Assembly: GCA_963853835.1 (NCBI GenBank)
Contig: OY970824.1
Coordinates: forward strand, 71,124,372-71,188,371
Length of the DNA: 64,000 bases
Source: Calendula officinalis
Lineage: Eukaryota; Streptophyta; Magnoliopsida; Asterales; Asteraceae
Reading direction: 5' to 3'
Below the pieces are notes generated by a model. That model did no database searches. It had not been told where the DNA came from and was given only the letters and a program-made list of their open reading frames with translations. Shown here in pieces: positions 33,337-44,903 of this stretch. The translations under genes and the position numbers were made by a program. Every line of letters begins with the position of its first letter. The stretch's first letter is position 1.

Positions 33337-33354
33337 GTCCCACGGATGGCGCCA
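33337..33354 (-). promoter_or_regulatory. Primer-binding site of the Tat element
   Basis: The minus strand reads TGGCGCCATCCGTGGGAC two bases inside the 5' LTR. This TGGCGCC-type site is used by Tat/Ogre/Retand elements and differs from the tRNA-Met site of the two elements further left. Confidence 0.85.
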
Positions 33355-33356
33355 AA

Positions 33357-33927
33357 TGTTGGTTCACGGATCCTCCGGAGGGTCGGACGAATGCTATTTC
33401 CTTGTAGATCCTGCGAACAAACGAGCAACTCTTAGTCAGATGCTCCCCGGGAGGTTTCCCGTGAGAACACTCCGACGCTCAAGTTAGAAATCGAGATATA
33501 TGTATGTGACGTAAGGTCTTAATTAGTGTAAATCGTATTGAATGCTAGTAGTAAATGGTAAATGTCATAAATGTACCGGAAGCTTCCCTTCACTGGTTAT
33601 GAGACAACCATATTTATAGGCAGTCTCTTTTATGCGGGAAAAGGAGACTGTAACCTTCGGACCGGTCCTTTCCGAGTTCGGTGGGTATTAGTTTGTCTCA
33701 AGAGGCTTCAGACCGGAGGGTAATACCCGGGCTTCACGTTACAGCCGCCCTAGGGACTTGGTCGCATTTATTGCGATGGCGTCCGCAAGGCGTCCTTTCC
33801 GCCATTTCCGCCCGACTCTTGGATTGTGAACCTTGGGATTATCAACACTTCTGCACTCGTAGCTTCCTTTCGTGCAGGAAGGTTGCGTCCGGTCACTTGG
33901 TCAGGAAGGTATACATGGTATACCTCA
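33357..33927 (-). repeat. 5' LTR of the Tat-lineage element
   Basis: 571 bp; carries CCTATAAATA on the minus strand at 33611-33620, a good TATA box for the gag-pol transcript. Confidence 0.9.
33611..33620 (-). promoter_or_regulatory. TATA box in the Tat 5' LTR
   Basis: CCTATAAATA on the minus strand, about 285 bases before the gag ATG; the same sequence is in the 3' LTR near 24436-24445. Confidence 0.6.
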
Positions 33928-33935
33928 TTACCATT

Positions 33936-34259
33936 CAATCATGAATGCTTCAATTTTCTTAATGGTTGGGCATTATATAAATATCTAACGAGATGCTATA
34001 AAGAGAAGGTTACAAAGAAAAAAGATGCTAGTCGATGAGAAGATTATAACACCACTCAATCCGGCTTCTAAGTAAAATGATTCTTTCATATTCACCTTGT
34101 GTTGAGATGACAACATATAATTGTAAGTATAACTATTAAGTGTGATTTGAAGTAAAAATTAGGTATATGATTTACCAGTCACAACGCGAGGGCACGTAAT
34201 ACCTCATTACGGTCAATTTGTGGTACCAATTTTGGACAGAATTGACCAAAAAAGGTTTA
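33936..34259. other. Spacer between Tat element and LINE
   Basis: AT-rich flank into which the Tat element (left) and the LINE (right) inserted. No gene seen. Confidence 0.5.
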
Positions 34260-34275
34260 AGTTGTGTTAGCAATT

Positions 34276-35481
34276 AACTGTAAAGCAAGCAAACTCCCGT
34301 TTTCTTATTTGGGTTTACCTATCGGGAGATCGATGAATAAGACTGATTTATGGGCCCCTTTAATCAATAAATTTAGCTCAAAGCTATCCTCATGGAAATC
34401 TAAAACTCTTTCCTTTGGTGGTCGGCTTCTTCTTGTCAAATCTGTGCTTGGAAGCTTAGGTCTTTATTATCTATCCATCTTTAAAGCACCTAAGAAGATT
34501 ATTAGCAAGCTTGAAAGTTTAAGGCTCAATTTTTTCTGGGGTTCTACTGGTAGGAATAGGAAAATTCCATGGGTTGATTGGCAAACAACAATGTCGGTGA
34601 AAGAAAAGGGAGGTCTCGGGATTGGTAGTTTAAGAGCTCAAAACTTAGCTCTTCTTGCTCGTTGGTGGTGGCGTTTCCGTACGGAAAATAATTCGTTATG
34701 GAAACATGTTATCATTTCCTTGCATGGCGATGATGGAGGGCTGAACAATCTCTCGAAATGTGGCAATTTTCCGGGAGTTTGGCGAAACATTATTAAAATT
34801 CAGAAGGATTTTGCTAAGGCCAACATGCCTTTTTGTGACTGGTTCTTAATGCATCAGGTCAACAACGGCCCGATTACATGGAAATGGGCGTTAGATAATG
34901 ACGGGTTCTTGGTTAAGTCAGTTAGACGTGCTTTTGACGATGTTTCCCTTGTTTCTAGAGGCCTGACTCATTGTTGGTGGATTAATTGGGTGCCCTCAAA
35001 GTTAAACGTTCTGGCATGGCGTATCTTTCATAAAAGGCTTCCTACCAAATCAAACCTCCTTAGGCGGAACATCACGTGCCTATCTCAGCTTTGTCCTCTT
35101 TGTGATTGTGCCGATGAGGATGAAGATCATGTTTTCTTTGGGTGTTCGACTTCAAGGCAGTTGCTTAGCGACCTATGTAATTGGTGGGGCATTGATCTCA
35201 TGCAATTTAGCTCCATTGAGGAAGTTTTAAGTTGGGTCTCGGCTGCTAACTTTGGTGATTTCAAGAGGAAGGCGTTTTTAAGTATTCTTTATGTCTACTT
35301 TTGGATTGTTTGGAAGCTCAGAAACAATATTGTTTTCCCGAACCATTCCAATAGCAGCAATCACTTTAAAGCAGGTCATCTTCAGGCGTTATCTTTTTTC
35401 TGGATTAAGTCTAGAGTCCCTTCTTGTAATCTAAGTAATAGGTGGTCAGAATGGTGTGTTTCTCCTATGTCATGCTTTTAA
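34276..35481 (+). pseudogene. LINE ORF2 C-terminal part (RT end plus zf-RVT domain)
   Basis: About 400 residues open to TAA at 35479. It begins in the region downstream of the RT catalytic core (LPFSYLGLPIG, LSFGGRLLLVKSVL, IPWVDWQTTMSVKEKGGLGI), as in plant L1 ORF2, and ends with the zf-RVT domain containing CWWINWVPSKLNVLAWRIF, KRLPTKSNLLRR and CPLCDCADEDEDHVFFGC, then WKLRNNIVF. The endonuclease and YADD-type RT core are missing through 5' truncation. The apparent GTG start at 34264 lies in the target duplication and is not a real start. No internal stop, so the insertion is young. Confidence 0.92.
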
Positions 35482-35560
35482 TTTTACTTGTTTGTTTGGT
35501 TCTTGTTGTCTAGCATCTTGCTAGTTTCTAATAAAATTGCTTGCCGTTCAAAAAAAAAAA
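34276..35560 (+). mobile_element. 5'-truncated L1-type LINE
   Basis: 1285 bp ending in an A-tail (A11 at 35550). It is flanked by the 16-bp direct repeat AGTTGTGTTAGCAATT at 34260-34275 and 35561-35576, the signature of target-primed reverse transcription. Only the 3' end of ORF2 and a short 3' UTR were copied. Confidence 0.93.
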
Positions 35561-35727
35561 AGTTGTGTTAGCAATTGAATACACATGTACTCCCTATAGT
35601 TTGACTTTTGAAAAGTCGCACATGGGTCTTAATAACATCATTAAAAAGAGGAGATCGAATTTTATTTTTTTTGGAACAGTAAAGGAAATTTAATTAGAAA
35701 ACTAACAATACAACACAAATTACGAAG

Positions 35728-35994
35728 TACTCCCTCCGTCCCACAAAAAACTTCTTATTTCACTCTAAACTTTTGTCCCACAAAAACTTCCCATTTCCCA
35801 TATTTGGTGGGCTCCACCCAATAAAAAACTATTATTATTAAAAACCTCACCACTTATATCCACTAACTATCTCTCTCTCTCCAATCTAACCTTATATTTT
35901 AATCAAAAGTATTATCAATTACCCCACCACTAACTATTACCTAAAAACATGTGCAAAAGTCAAATGGGAAGTTTTTTGTGGGACGGAGGGAGTA
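35728..35994. mobile_element. Stowaway-like MITE (family 1)
   Basis: 267 bp with near-perfect inverted ends TACTCCCTCCGTCCCACAAA and TTTGTGGGACGGAGGGAGTA, TA at both borders (Tc1/mariner target). Known: this CTCCCTCCGT family is widespread in plants. No coding content. Confidence 0.9.
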
Positions 35995-37048
35995 TTAAAT
36001 TAACAAAAAGAAAAACGATCACTACGTACACCAAGAGCCCTAATATTTACTTCTACAAGCTAGCTAGTTTTAGCCTATTTTAATCTAATAAAAAGAAAGG
36101 GCTAGTTTTAGCCTATATTAAATCCAATAAAAAGAAAGGGCTTGAGCAATAGGCATATCGAAATGCTTTCCCCATTGAAGAGGATATCGAATAATGATAA
36201 TTTTGTTTAAACAGTAATATTTATTTTCTTAAATATTACACGAAGTACTTCGTATTCAAGGTTATTTAGAGGATAGGGATTAGTGATGAACGTTAATGGT
36301 TTTTGGGAGGGAGAAATAGAAAATAGACATCGGGATTTGAAAGTTTAAATATTAGACAAGTGTGTAAGAGAGTGGGGTTTTAATAGAAACTTTAATGAGC
36401 AATTAAAAAGTTGGTGAACTACATTTTCCAACATGTCCGTTTTAACTCCATGGGATTCAATTGTTTCTTTAATCAATTCTTCCCAAACTAATTTAATGCA
36501 GTTTTGCTCGAGAATGCAGTTTTGCTCAAGGCTATTACCTGTCCCTCGATTAGTAATATCGACGGAAAGAGAGTCAACGATGTCTCATGGTTCTAAAACA
36601 TCTAGACGTGTGACTCGCCAAGACTTAAGATTTGACTATGCTGGAACTTCATGATCCAAAGTTTGACTGTATTGGTCCAACTAGGCTCAAATTTATTCAT
36701 CATAAGCTGTATTTTTAGGTGTATTAAAAACTGAATTATCGGGTCAACTAAGGTTGTTTAGTTATAATAATTGTTAGATATGCCGAAAATTAAGAAAATA
36801 TCTTGATTAACGATTTTATAAATTTATAATATGCGTGTTTCCATCTTTCTTTTTTTTTGTGTATAATTGAATACATAATTAAAATTAATATGCAAAATTG
36901 TCATCACGTCTTAGGAAACTTCATGGCTTCTAAAGTTTGAGGTTTAACCATATCGTCACATCACAACCCACATTATTTAGAACCTTGATTTTATCCACAT
37001 CTTAATTAGAAATATAATTTGGGAGATAAGCTAGGATCACATAAAACT
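35995..37048. other. Intergenic, one small tandem duplication
   Basis: 36064-36105 and 36101-36141 share GCTAGTTTTAGCCTAT.. AATAAAAAGAAAGGGCT. No gene; the short frame at 36433-36654 has no recognisable content. Confidence 0.5.
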
Positions 37049-37315
37049 AACCTCATCCGTCCCTAAATAAAGTTCCCATTTGTATTAGACACAGATTTTA
37101 GGAGATAGTTAGTGGTAGGGTATTTGGTATTACTTTTGATTAAAATATAAAGTTTGATTGGAGAGATAAAGTGTTTTAAGAGATAGTTAATGATGAAAGT
37201 ATTGGTAATAATATTATTATATTAAGTGGGCCTCTTATCTTTGAGAAATGAGAACTTTATTTAGGGATAAAACTTGAAGGAGAAATTAAAACTTTATTTA
37301 GGGACGGAGGGAGTA
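37049..37315. mobile_element. Stowaway-like MITE (family 1)
   Basis: About 267 bp; ends ACCTCATCCGTCCCTAAATA and TATTTAGGGACGGAGGGAGTA-type mirror. The left border is mutated relative to the consensus. Confidence 0.75.
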
Positions 37316-38014
37316 ATACTTTCATAACAATTGGATCACTGAAAGTACTAAGTACCCACTGACTTATTTGAATTTAGTAAATATAAAAAGAGATGAAAAT
37401 ATGAACGAAAGTAGATAATTAAGCACTGATAATTCATAGAGTTCAATGTCATCTTAATTATTACACTACATTATTAACACACAAAGTTCACGTATCATAT
37501 TCTTTATATGGAATATGATATTAGGTTCAGTGTATACTTGACAAATGCACACTGAGATGTTGTTTATTTTTGTAGTGGCATAATGTTTGCGTAACACATC
37601 TGCAGAAAAAATATTTGTTTGTTAATGTCTACATACTGATAAAATAAACTGACATTTATATAAAGTGGTTTGTTTTTGGAAATTAATTTTTTTTTAAGCA
37701 ATTATAGTTTTACAATACTAGGATATAAATAAACTGAAATTTAAATCACTTTCAAATAATTCCAGAGTTCAACAATGAAAAGATCAAATAAATAGTTGAT
37801 ATTAAACTTTCAATTAATTGTTTTTCATACCCATTGTACTTGATATTATAGCCATGGAATTTCACCAATCCAAAACAAGATCCATGATGCCCAAATTGAA
37901 TTGCAAACTCAACGGACCATATTAGAACGAATTGTCATTTAAATACAAAATTTTGTCTTGATAGATGGTTGGAAAAAACTAGCTCTTCAACATCTATTGT
38001 TGAGGAGCATTACT
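37316..38014. other. Intergenic, nothing recognised
   Basis: AT-rich DNA without gene-like frames or obvious repeats. Confidence 0.4.
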
Positions 38015-38480
38015 AAAAAGAATTCCGACGAAATTAAATCTGAAAAACCGTGGAATAATTCACATTGATCTGATTTGCCAAATTTGCAATTGTGAAGAAC
38101 GTGTATATCATTTATTGTATTCATGTACATCGACAACGGAGGTGTGACTGGTTTTTGAGGTGGTGCATGTGGAAGTGGGACAACATAATTCTTTGGAGCA
38201 ACTTATTTACGGGATCGTCAACTGCGGTGTGTCCAAAAATAGTAAAAGATTTCTAGAAACAACAATTGGTGGCTTGATTTGGATATTTGGAAAGCAATGA
38301 ATAATTTAATCTTCAATGATATCAGTTTCTCCATTTTAGACATCCAAGAGAAGTTGCAATCTACGGTTTATGCTTGGATGAAATATAGAACTAGATTTAT
38401 TAATATAGAACTACAATTTATGCTTGGTGTTTTTGTCTTATGTTATATTTTTAAATTGTATAACTGTATCTTGATCTTGG
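38015..38480 (+). pseudogene. Degraded LINE 3' end (zf-RVT remnant)
   Basis: With frameshifts, translation shows pieces of the L1 zf-RVT region: a CQICNCEERVYHLLYSC-like zinc motif near 38080-38130 and WKAMNNLIFNDISFSILDIQ near 38290-38350, ending with a 3' UTR-like GGCTAGCTTCTTGCTAT that resembles the intact LINE's tail at 35510. Old and inactive. Confidence 0.65.
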
Positions 38481-38499
38481 CTAGCTTCTTGCTATCAAA

Positions 38500-38904
38500 T
38501 GCCATTAGCAGAAGGAACCACTTCCAAACACAAACCACACTCGCCTGCTAAGGATGAAAAGACAATTTCCTATAACTTTGCACTCCATCGTCATGTTTTT
38601 TACATGTTGCATTTATATTTGGTAATTAACTTAGAATTACGATTCGCTTTGCAAGTCGACAAATTACAGGGGGACTGCTTGCTTTGCAGTAGCCTTGAGT
38701 CGGCACGAATGAACCTCCGTGACCACAAGAGGTATTTTTTGTTCTAGCAGAAATTGAATTTAAGACTTTCTAGAAATTTCATTCTTACAACTCACAAGGA
38801 CCAAATTCAATCATTAAGTCACTACCATTATGGTTAGAAACCTTAACAAGGCTGAAATTGCCACTAAGGCAACACAACAACTGGTAAAACAATTGCCACA
38901 TGCA
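38500..38904. other. Spacer between LINE remnant and hAT-like MITE
   Basis: No gene or repeat recognised. The short plus frame at 38499-38747 has no recognisable content. Confidence 0.35.
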
Positions 38905-38912
38905 ACAAAGAT

Positions 38913-39423
38913 TAGGGGTGTCAATTCAGGTAGGGTTCAGGTTTGCGGGTCAGAAACGTTCAACCTGAAACCGACATGTTGATATAAACGGGTCAGATAT
39001 CTCAACCCTAACCTGACTCATATAACCCGTTTAATTAAACGAATTAAACAAGTTAGCAGGTTAAACATGTTAAACGGGTCAAACATGTCAAAATGTTGTT
39101 ATTATTCCACGTATTCATAACAAAATACCAAAACGCCAAATTGCTAAGTATTTCTTTTAAATTTTATCTAACTATTAGTTACATTTGAACTACTAATTAT
39201 AAACTAAGTATACATTTATATTTTTAAATATAATTTAATAATTAAACAGGTTGGCAGGTCGACCCATTTAAATAATCATTGACCCGAACCTAACCCGTTT
39301 AATAATGGGTCACTTGAGTCGACCTGAGACTGACCCAAAACTATTTTACCTCAACCCAAACCTATTTATTTTTATATCAGTTTCAAGTCGGATTTCATGT
39401 GGGGTTAGAAATTGCCACCCCTA
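38913..39423. mobile_element. hAT-like MITE (GGGTCGG-type)
   Basis: 511 bp, ends TAGGGGTGTCAATT and AATTGCCACCCCTA (one mismatch). Flanking 8-mers ACAAAGAT and ATTAAGAT agree at six of eight positions, an aged hAT-type duplication. Rich in AACCCGTTTAA and GACCCG motifs. A related copy lies in opposite orientation at 59080-59287. Confidence 0.7.
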
Positions 39424-39681
39424 ATTAAGATACTGGGACAGTGGGACGGGCTAAAAATTTCGGCAAAAGTTATGATTAAAGATTTTAATTTCTGAGCCAT
39501 GGCCCAACTGTTGCTTCGGTTACTATTTTCAGGTAATTGGTCATTCGACTTTATGGGCTTACAAGCCTAAAACCGTGTACTGGACTGGACTTAATTATAA
39601 ACCTCCCTCAGATTCATATCAGCCCGGTATTGTATCTATACAAATTTTAGAACAGCTTTGAAACGTTAAATAAAAGCGATA

Positions 39682-39947
39682 TACTCCCTCCGTCCCATCA
39701 AAAGGATCTCATTTCTTTTGGACACTAGTTTTAGGAGATAGTTAGTGGTAGGGTCAATGTTAATAAATTTGATTAAAATATAAGGTTATATTGGAGAGAG
39801 AAAGTGTTTCTAGGAAAGAGTTAGTGGTGGGACCATAGGTAATACTATTATATTATTAAGTAGACCCCTTAAATTAGAGAAATGAGATTTTTTTATGTAG
39901 GACAAAATTTTGAGAAATGAGAACTTTTTTGTGGGACGGAGGGAGTA
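39682..39947. mobile_element. Stowaway-like MITE (family 1)
   Basis: 266 bp, ends TACTCCCTCCGTCCCA and TGGGACGGAGGGAGTA, nearly perfect inverted repeats with TA borders. Confidence 0.88.
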
Positions 39948-39964
39948 GAAATTAGGATAAAAAT

Positions 39965-40577
39965 TTGGGGTGAGCACAAGCGGGTAACCGTTGGTTCCGA
40001 CCCGAACCAGAATCGGAATCACAGGTTCTTGAAATATCGGAACAGGAATTGGAACCTGGAAGACAGATTCCTAAATTTTCAATACCGGAACCGCCGGTTC
40101 TAGAGCCGGTTCCGGTTACCATACCTCTAAATTCATAAAAATTTAAGTATTACAAACTAAATAAACAAGACAATAAATCACACAAACTAACGATTACAGA
40201 TATCGTTTAGCGATTACAAATAACGTTTAACGATTTTAAATACGGTTCAAAGAGTTCAAAATAGAAATAAGTGAATAAAAATCACTTTCTGGTACCCGGC
40301 TTCCATATTCAATGAGTTTTAAATATGGCCCGATCAGTGATAATAAAGATACAACCCATTTTATTTGGACTATTAATAAAAATATATCTGAAAACCGCCT
40401 GTTCTAGGTTATATAGCGGTTCCAGGTTCCTTAATTTTGAGAACCGGAACCGGAATCCCTTAGAGAGATCCATGATTTTAGGAACCGGAACCTCCTAGCA
40501 GGATCCTCGTCCGGAACATCCGGTTCCGAGATGATTCGGTTCCAATACCAGTTACCCTCTTTTTCTGCTCATCCCTA
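39965..40577. mobile_element. hAT-like MITE (GGTTCCGG-type) with 8-bp duplication
   Basis: 613 bp, ends TTGGGGTGAGCAC and CTGCTCATCCCTA. The exact 8-bp duplication ATAAAAAT flanks it at 39957-39964 and 40578-40585. The interior is rich in GGTTCCGG/CCGGAACC motifs at both ends; no transposase frame. Confidence 0.85.
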
Positions 40578-40745
40578 ATAAAAATCACATTTAAATTGTT
40601 TTCAATAAAGAGGAAACCATTGTGTGTTACTGTGTTTGATGGATGTTTATAAAAATGATAAAAAAAAAACTGTTTTCACATTCGAAAAACACACGCAACT
40701 TTTTTTATTCACAGACATAAAATGCGTCCTATGATTTATTTGTAG

Positions 40746-41062
40746 TACTTCATCCGTTTTAAAATAAGTGATACACTTTCTATTTTAGGGTGTTTCAAAA
40801 TAAGTGATATACTTTGAAACTTTTCTTATTTGATAAATTATAGTGGGACCCATACCCACTAACTATCTCATTTAATAAAGTAAAATTACTCATTTACCCT
40901 TATTTTTACTTTTAAACATCATTAAACTCACATTAATTATAATATGTGGGACCCCTCACTCACTAACTATCCAATTTAATCTAATTTAACATTCATTACA
41001 ATTTTTTGTCTCAAAAAACGTAAAAACTAATTTGTATCACTTATTTTGAAACGGAGGAAGTA
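40746..41062. mobile_element. Stowaway-like MITE (family 2)
   Basis: 317 bp, ends TACTTCATCCGTTTTAAAAT and ATTTTGAAACGGAGGAAGTA; the subterminal AATAAGTGATACAC is repeated as the internal start of a second copy of the same motif at 40799. Confidence 0.88.
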
Positions 41063-41848
41063 TATAAAAAACATCTCCCAAAGATATAAAATAAAATAAC
41101 AACATTATTTCTTTGCGTGTTGGTACAGTTTTGAAATTGTGATTGAGTGGATCCTATTTTATGAAATTAATTGAGATGTTAAAGAGGCTGACACCTAGAA
41201 CAGATGAAGCTTTGGGTGATGGGAACATGCATTTAAGTGAATCATAAGTACATAAGATAATTTTTACCCATATTTTTTAGGACATATGTTAAAGATTTTT
41301 ATATTAATAAATAACAAACTCTTGTATTCTAAAATTTCATAATGAAAATCCAATTTTTTTATGTATGAAATAATTTTTTAAAACATCTACTATATTATGG
41401 ATAACAAAACCCATAATAAAATACCAAACCTTACCATTACTAGTTTTGTCCTAATCTTCTTTATTAACTTATAGATTTGCACTAATTAAAAATTTCAAAA
41501 TCATATTTATAACCACCAAAGAGGGAAAGACAAGTTAACCAACACACCACAAAAAAGCTCATCATTGTTGGGATGATTCCTCTTAAAATATGGATCACGT
41601 ACCTAATCACCGGCCCAATTTATTATTTGTAGATAATAACCAACCGTTCTAATTGCTAATTGTGAGATTATTTTAATCCAATAAAACAATATTATATTAC
41701 TCCGTAATTCATTACAGATCTCTTAGCACAGAGTTTTAGAAGCTTCGCATTCATGTAGCTCAAGACAACGAATCTTTTAGGCTACAGATTCAATATTTAT
41801 ATATATGTATGCGCAACGTTATTGAAATTATAAAACAAATGTATGTTA
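41063..41848. other. Intergenic, nothing recognised
   Basis: AT-rich; no gene-like frame. Confidence 0.4.
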
Positions 41849-41851
41849 TTA

Positions 41852-42176
41852 GAGCATCTCCAACCATAAACTCTATATAATTCCCTCTATCTCTATAAAT
41901 GGTGGGACCACTCACTCTAGATAATATCTCAACTCCAACCATAAACTCTATTTTTCCCTTCAAAAGCTTTTAAAAATAGTGGGACCCATATGCCACTAAC
42001 ACTTGCACTCAAAAATAAATGTGGGGCTCATGGATAGAGTTAATTCCTCCCACTTCAAATATAGAGGGAGTTTTTCTCTCACTCTATATTTGAAGTTGAT
42101 GATAGAGTTGAGTTGGAGAGAAAATAACTTTAAATATAGAGATAGAGCTTTTGATAGAGTATGATTGAAGATGCTC
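41852..42176. mobile_element. PIF/Harbinger-like (Tourist) MITE
   Basis: 325 bp, ends GAGCATCTCCAACC and GATTGAAGATGCTC, flanked by TTA at 41849-41851 and 42177-42179, the 3-bp target of the PIF/Harbinger superfamily. Subterminal ATAAACTCTAT occurs in both arms. Confidence 0.85.
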
Positions 42177-42179
42177 TTA

Positions 42180-43270
42180 TAAAAATCGATCATACATATT
42201 TAACTCTTGGTGGATTATATGAAAGCATCGAAACTTTATTATCTTTAATTCTCAATGTCGGAAGAAATGTGATATTGTTTTATTATATTCATTTTTTTTC
42301 CCTTTCAATTAGTTAAATTATAGAGGTTTTAAATATTTAGTTTGGTCTGATTGGCTTAAAAACCGTATTCATTTTTTACTAGCTTCTTTCTTGGTCTGTT
42401 AAATAATTTAATTGTGGTTCAAAAAAAATTATAAATACCGATCGATGGGGTATCTAACGAAAGTTTACATTATCATTTAAATACTATTGATATCTATTTT
42501 TAACAAATTGGAAGGTAGTTGTTACGTTGGTTGAGCAAGCCGTAGGGAAATTATATTTTATATTGTTGTAAAATGATAATAGTTATAAAGAAGAATTATA
42601 TTGTCTTTATATAAAATGGTACTAATTTATTATCCTACTCATAAAATCATTAACATGTTAATTTTTTTTAATCTTATCATTTAATTTAATCACTTTTGTT
42701 AATAAAATGAATAACAAAATAAGTAAAAATATTTATTCAAAAATCAATACTATTCCTCTATTACAAAAGTATCATCTTTATCTTGTAATGATATTTAAAA
42801 AAAAAAGGTTTCTTTATTTAAATGGAGTTGGTATTGTTTTATTTCGAAGGGCGTCATGATATTTATAACTCTCACGAAAAGAAATCTATCTTCGAGACTT
42901 CAACCAGTAATAAAATAAAATAAAGTTCTGAAATTATTTATAATAATACAGAAAATGCAAATGCGTGTTCTCGTGAGTAGTAGCATAAATAGTGGCTCAA
43001 ATCATGCTGGTATGTCTCTATGAATATTGCTCCCTCTTTTGCTCGTTGGGATTAATGTACACATTTTATTTGCTTTTGTGTGTTTTTTCTACCAATTTAA
43101 ATCTCAACCCGATAGTTATATACCCTAGAAACACATTATTAGAACCAATAATCAAAGTAATTAACGTATTTTTTAAAATAAATGTTTAGAAACAAAGACG
43201 TGTGATCCCTGCAAAACGAATGTTTTACCTGAAAGATTTTCATACGTGGTCCAGTTGTTTGGAAAATTAT
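42180..43270. other. Intergenic, nothing firm
   Basis: AT-rich. A stretch near 42330-42430 ending in TTGTGGTTCAAAAAAAA could be another small LINE tail; too weak to call. Confidence 0.35.
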
Positions 43271-43274
43271 GTTG

Positions 43275-43509
43275 GAAATTTTCACTAACTTTGGATCCAC
43301 TCTCCACTAACTATCTACTTTAATAAAGTGAATTTACCCTTTTAACCTTACTTTTACTTTTAATCATCATTAATATCACCTTATTCAAAAAAAGCGAGAC
43401 TCATTCTCCACTAACTATCCCTTTAATATATCTTAAAACACATTTTAATCTTTTGCCTTAAAAACCGTAAATTTTCAAATGCATCACTTATTTTGATATG
43501 GAGATAGTA
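43275..43509. mobile_element. Stowaway-like MITE (family 2), degenerate
   Basis: The right end GCATCACTTATTTTGATATGG and internal CCACTAACTATC, AATAAAGTGA and CTTACTTTTACTTTTAA segments match the family-2 copies; the left end is lost. Confidence 0.6.
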
Positions 43510-44471
43510 TATAATTACTAGTTTGTAAGTTTGCGTTATTCTTTATTAGAGCTACACATCACATCGAGCTAAGTATGTTCAAATTAAAATTTTGATTTAT
43601 GATATATCGACTCTTAAAGTCGTATGTTTGGAACAAGAAATTAAGTACTTGAAAGTTGTGAAATTAATTGTTGCAAATAATTCGGACCGAGTGGACTAAA
43701 GGCCTGAACTCATACACGCCGGTGGAACCTGCGAAAACGAATACAACTCCTGATATGCCAGGCTACAGACTCCATATTAGTTCTCGTATTTGTATTTTTT
43801 TAATAACTACACCAATTTCCATCTTCTGAGCCATTAAAATAAACATCGATCATTTTCCTACAATATCGATTTGCATGGAGACATATACAAATGACGTGTA
43901 TGTGTGTCTATATTTATAAATGGAGTAAACGATATCCTATGATGTATGTTGAAGGAAGAAGCATACAATAAAAAGGAATTATATCCATTTGATGGAAATG
44001 TAACACCATAAAAGTTGTGGTTAGGATATGAATAACAACAAGTGCTTGAAATGGATAAAATCCTGATATCAAATTCGAACTAACTTCCAAAAAAATTTAG
44101 TACGTTGTATAATAATAAGTAATGGTTATGGTTATGTTATTAGGTTTATTTAAATGGACCACCAATAAACAGCTTATTATCTGGTTGTGACATTCTTCTT
44201 CTCCATCCACACATGCTTTTCATTTTCATATCTGTTCATCAAGCCAGAAGGGAATGAGTGTGATATACTGATTAATTAGGCCCTACACTTACATCTGAAA
44301 AAAATCTGCTGCCTAGCTATTACCAAACTTCATATTTACATGATCACTTTTTTTTAAGTTTCGTAACGTACCTAATTTCTCACATAAAAGAATCTGTTTT
44401 AAAAGAAGGATTTTCTTCCTCTAATTAATTGGTTAAAGATGATGTTATAATAAGTGGAGAGTTATATAGAG
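43510..44471. other. Intergenic, nothing recognised
   Basis: AT-rich with no gene-like frame. Confidence 0.4.
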
Positions 44472-44700
44472 TAGGGCTGTGCAAATAGGACAGAGAAACG
44501 ACTGGGACCGGAGAACCGGATCGGACCAGACTGAACCGAGCTACATCGGTTCGGTTCTCGATTCTAATTTTTATGAAAAATCGGTTCTCGGTTTCAATCG
44601 GTTCGGTTCGGTCCAAAACCAAGAAAACCTGAAAAAAAGTCGAAGAAATTACCTCGAATCTCGGTTCCATTCGGTTCGGTTCCGGCCGGTTCACAGGGTA
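44472..44700. repeat. hAT-like MITE fragment (GGTTCGG-rich)
   Basis: Starts TAGGGCTGTGCAAAT, then CATCGGTTCGGTTCTCGAT, CTAATTTTTATGA and TCGGTCCAAAACC, in the same order as at 63029-63320. Both strands show low-complexity open frames; these are not genes. Confidence 0.6.
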
Positions 44701-44903
44701 AATATTTTAGAATTTTTTTGGTATTATGGTGCAGTGCTTCTCCCAAATTAAAAAACCTATTAATAGCCGAAATCAATCTTAAAAAACTAAAGCATCAATC
44801 AATAGTCCAAACTCAAAGCCCCGACAAAAAAAAAATTAAACCAAATAAAAGGAATCCAAAATGTGTGTCTTGTAGTTTTTTAGTTTTAGGTCTATAAAAT
44901 TAA

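Larger units (their letters stand above)
24182..33927 (-). mobile_element. Ty3/gypsy Tat-lineage LTR retrotransposon with antisense gene
   Basis: 9746 bp, minus orientation. LTRs of 571 bp at 24182-24752 and 33357-33927 (TGTTGG...CCTCA on the plus strand), with two differences seen (GTAAGTG/GTAAATG and GTCGCAAG/GTCTCAAG). The priming site TGGCGCCATCCGTGGGACC is the Tat/Ogre type. Pol contains a second, archaeal-like RNase H between RT/RNase H and integrase, a Tat hallmark. The eight bases TTACCATT directly flank both ends (24174-24181, 33928-33935). Between the end of pol and the 3' LTR is a 3.4-kb stretch with a separate gene on the plus strand. Pol carries a frameshift and a nonsense codon, so it is probably not autonomous. 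Confidence 0.93.

Noticed and set aside
24182..33927. Endogenous plant pararetrovirus
   Set aside because: LTRs, integrase and dual RNase H identify an LTR retrotransposon; no movement protein or viral coat gene is present.
34264..34275. GTG start codon for the LINE protein
   Set aside because: The codon lies in the target-site duplication, outside the inserted LINE copy.
44425..44776. Frames with NRTEPNRTE-like content, also at 63120-63302
   Set aside because: Translation of the GGTTCGG-rich hAT MITE on both strands.
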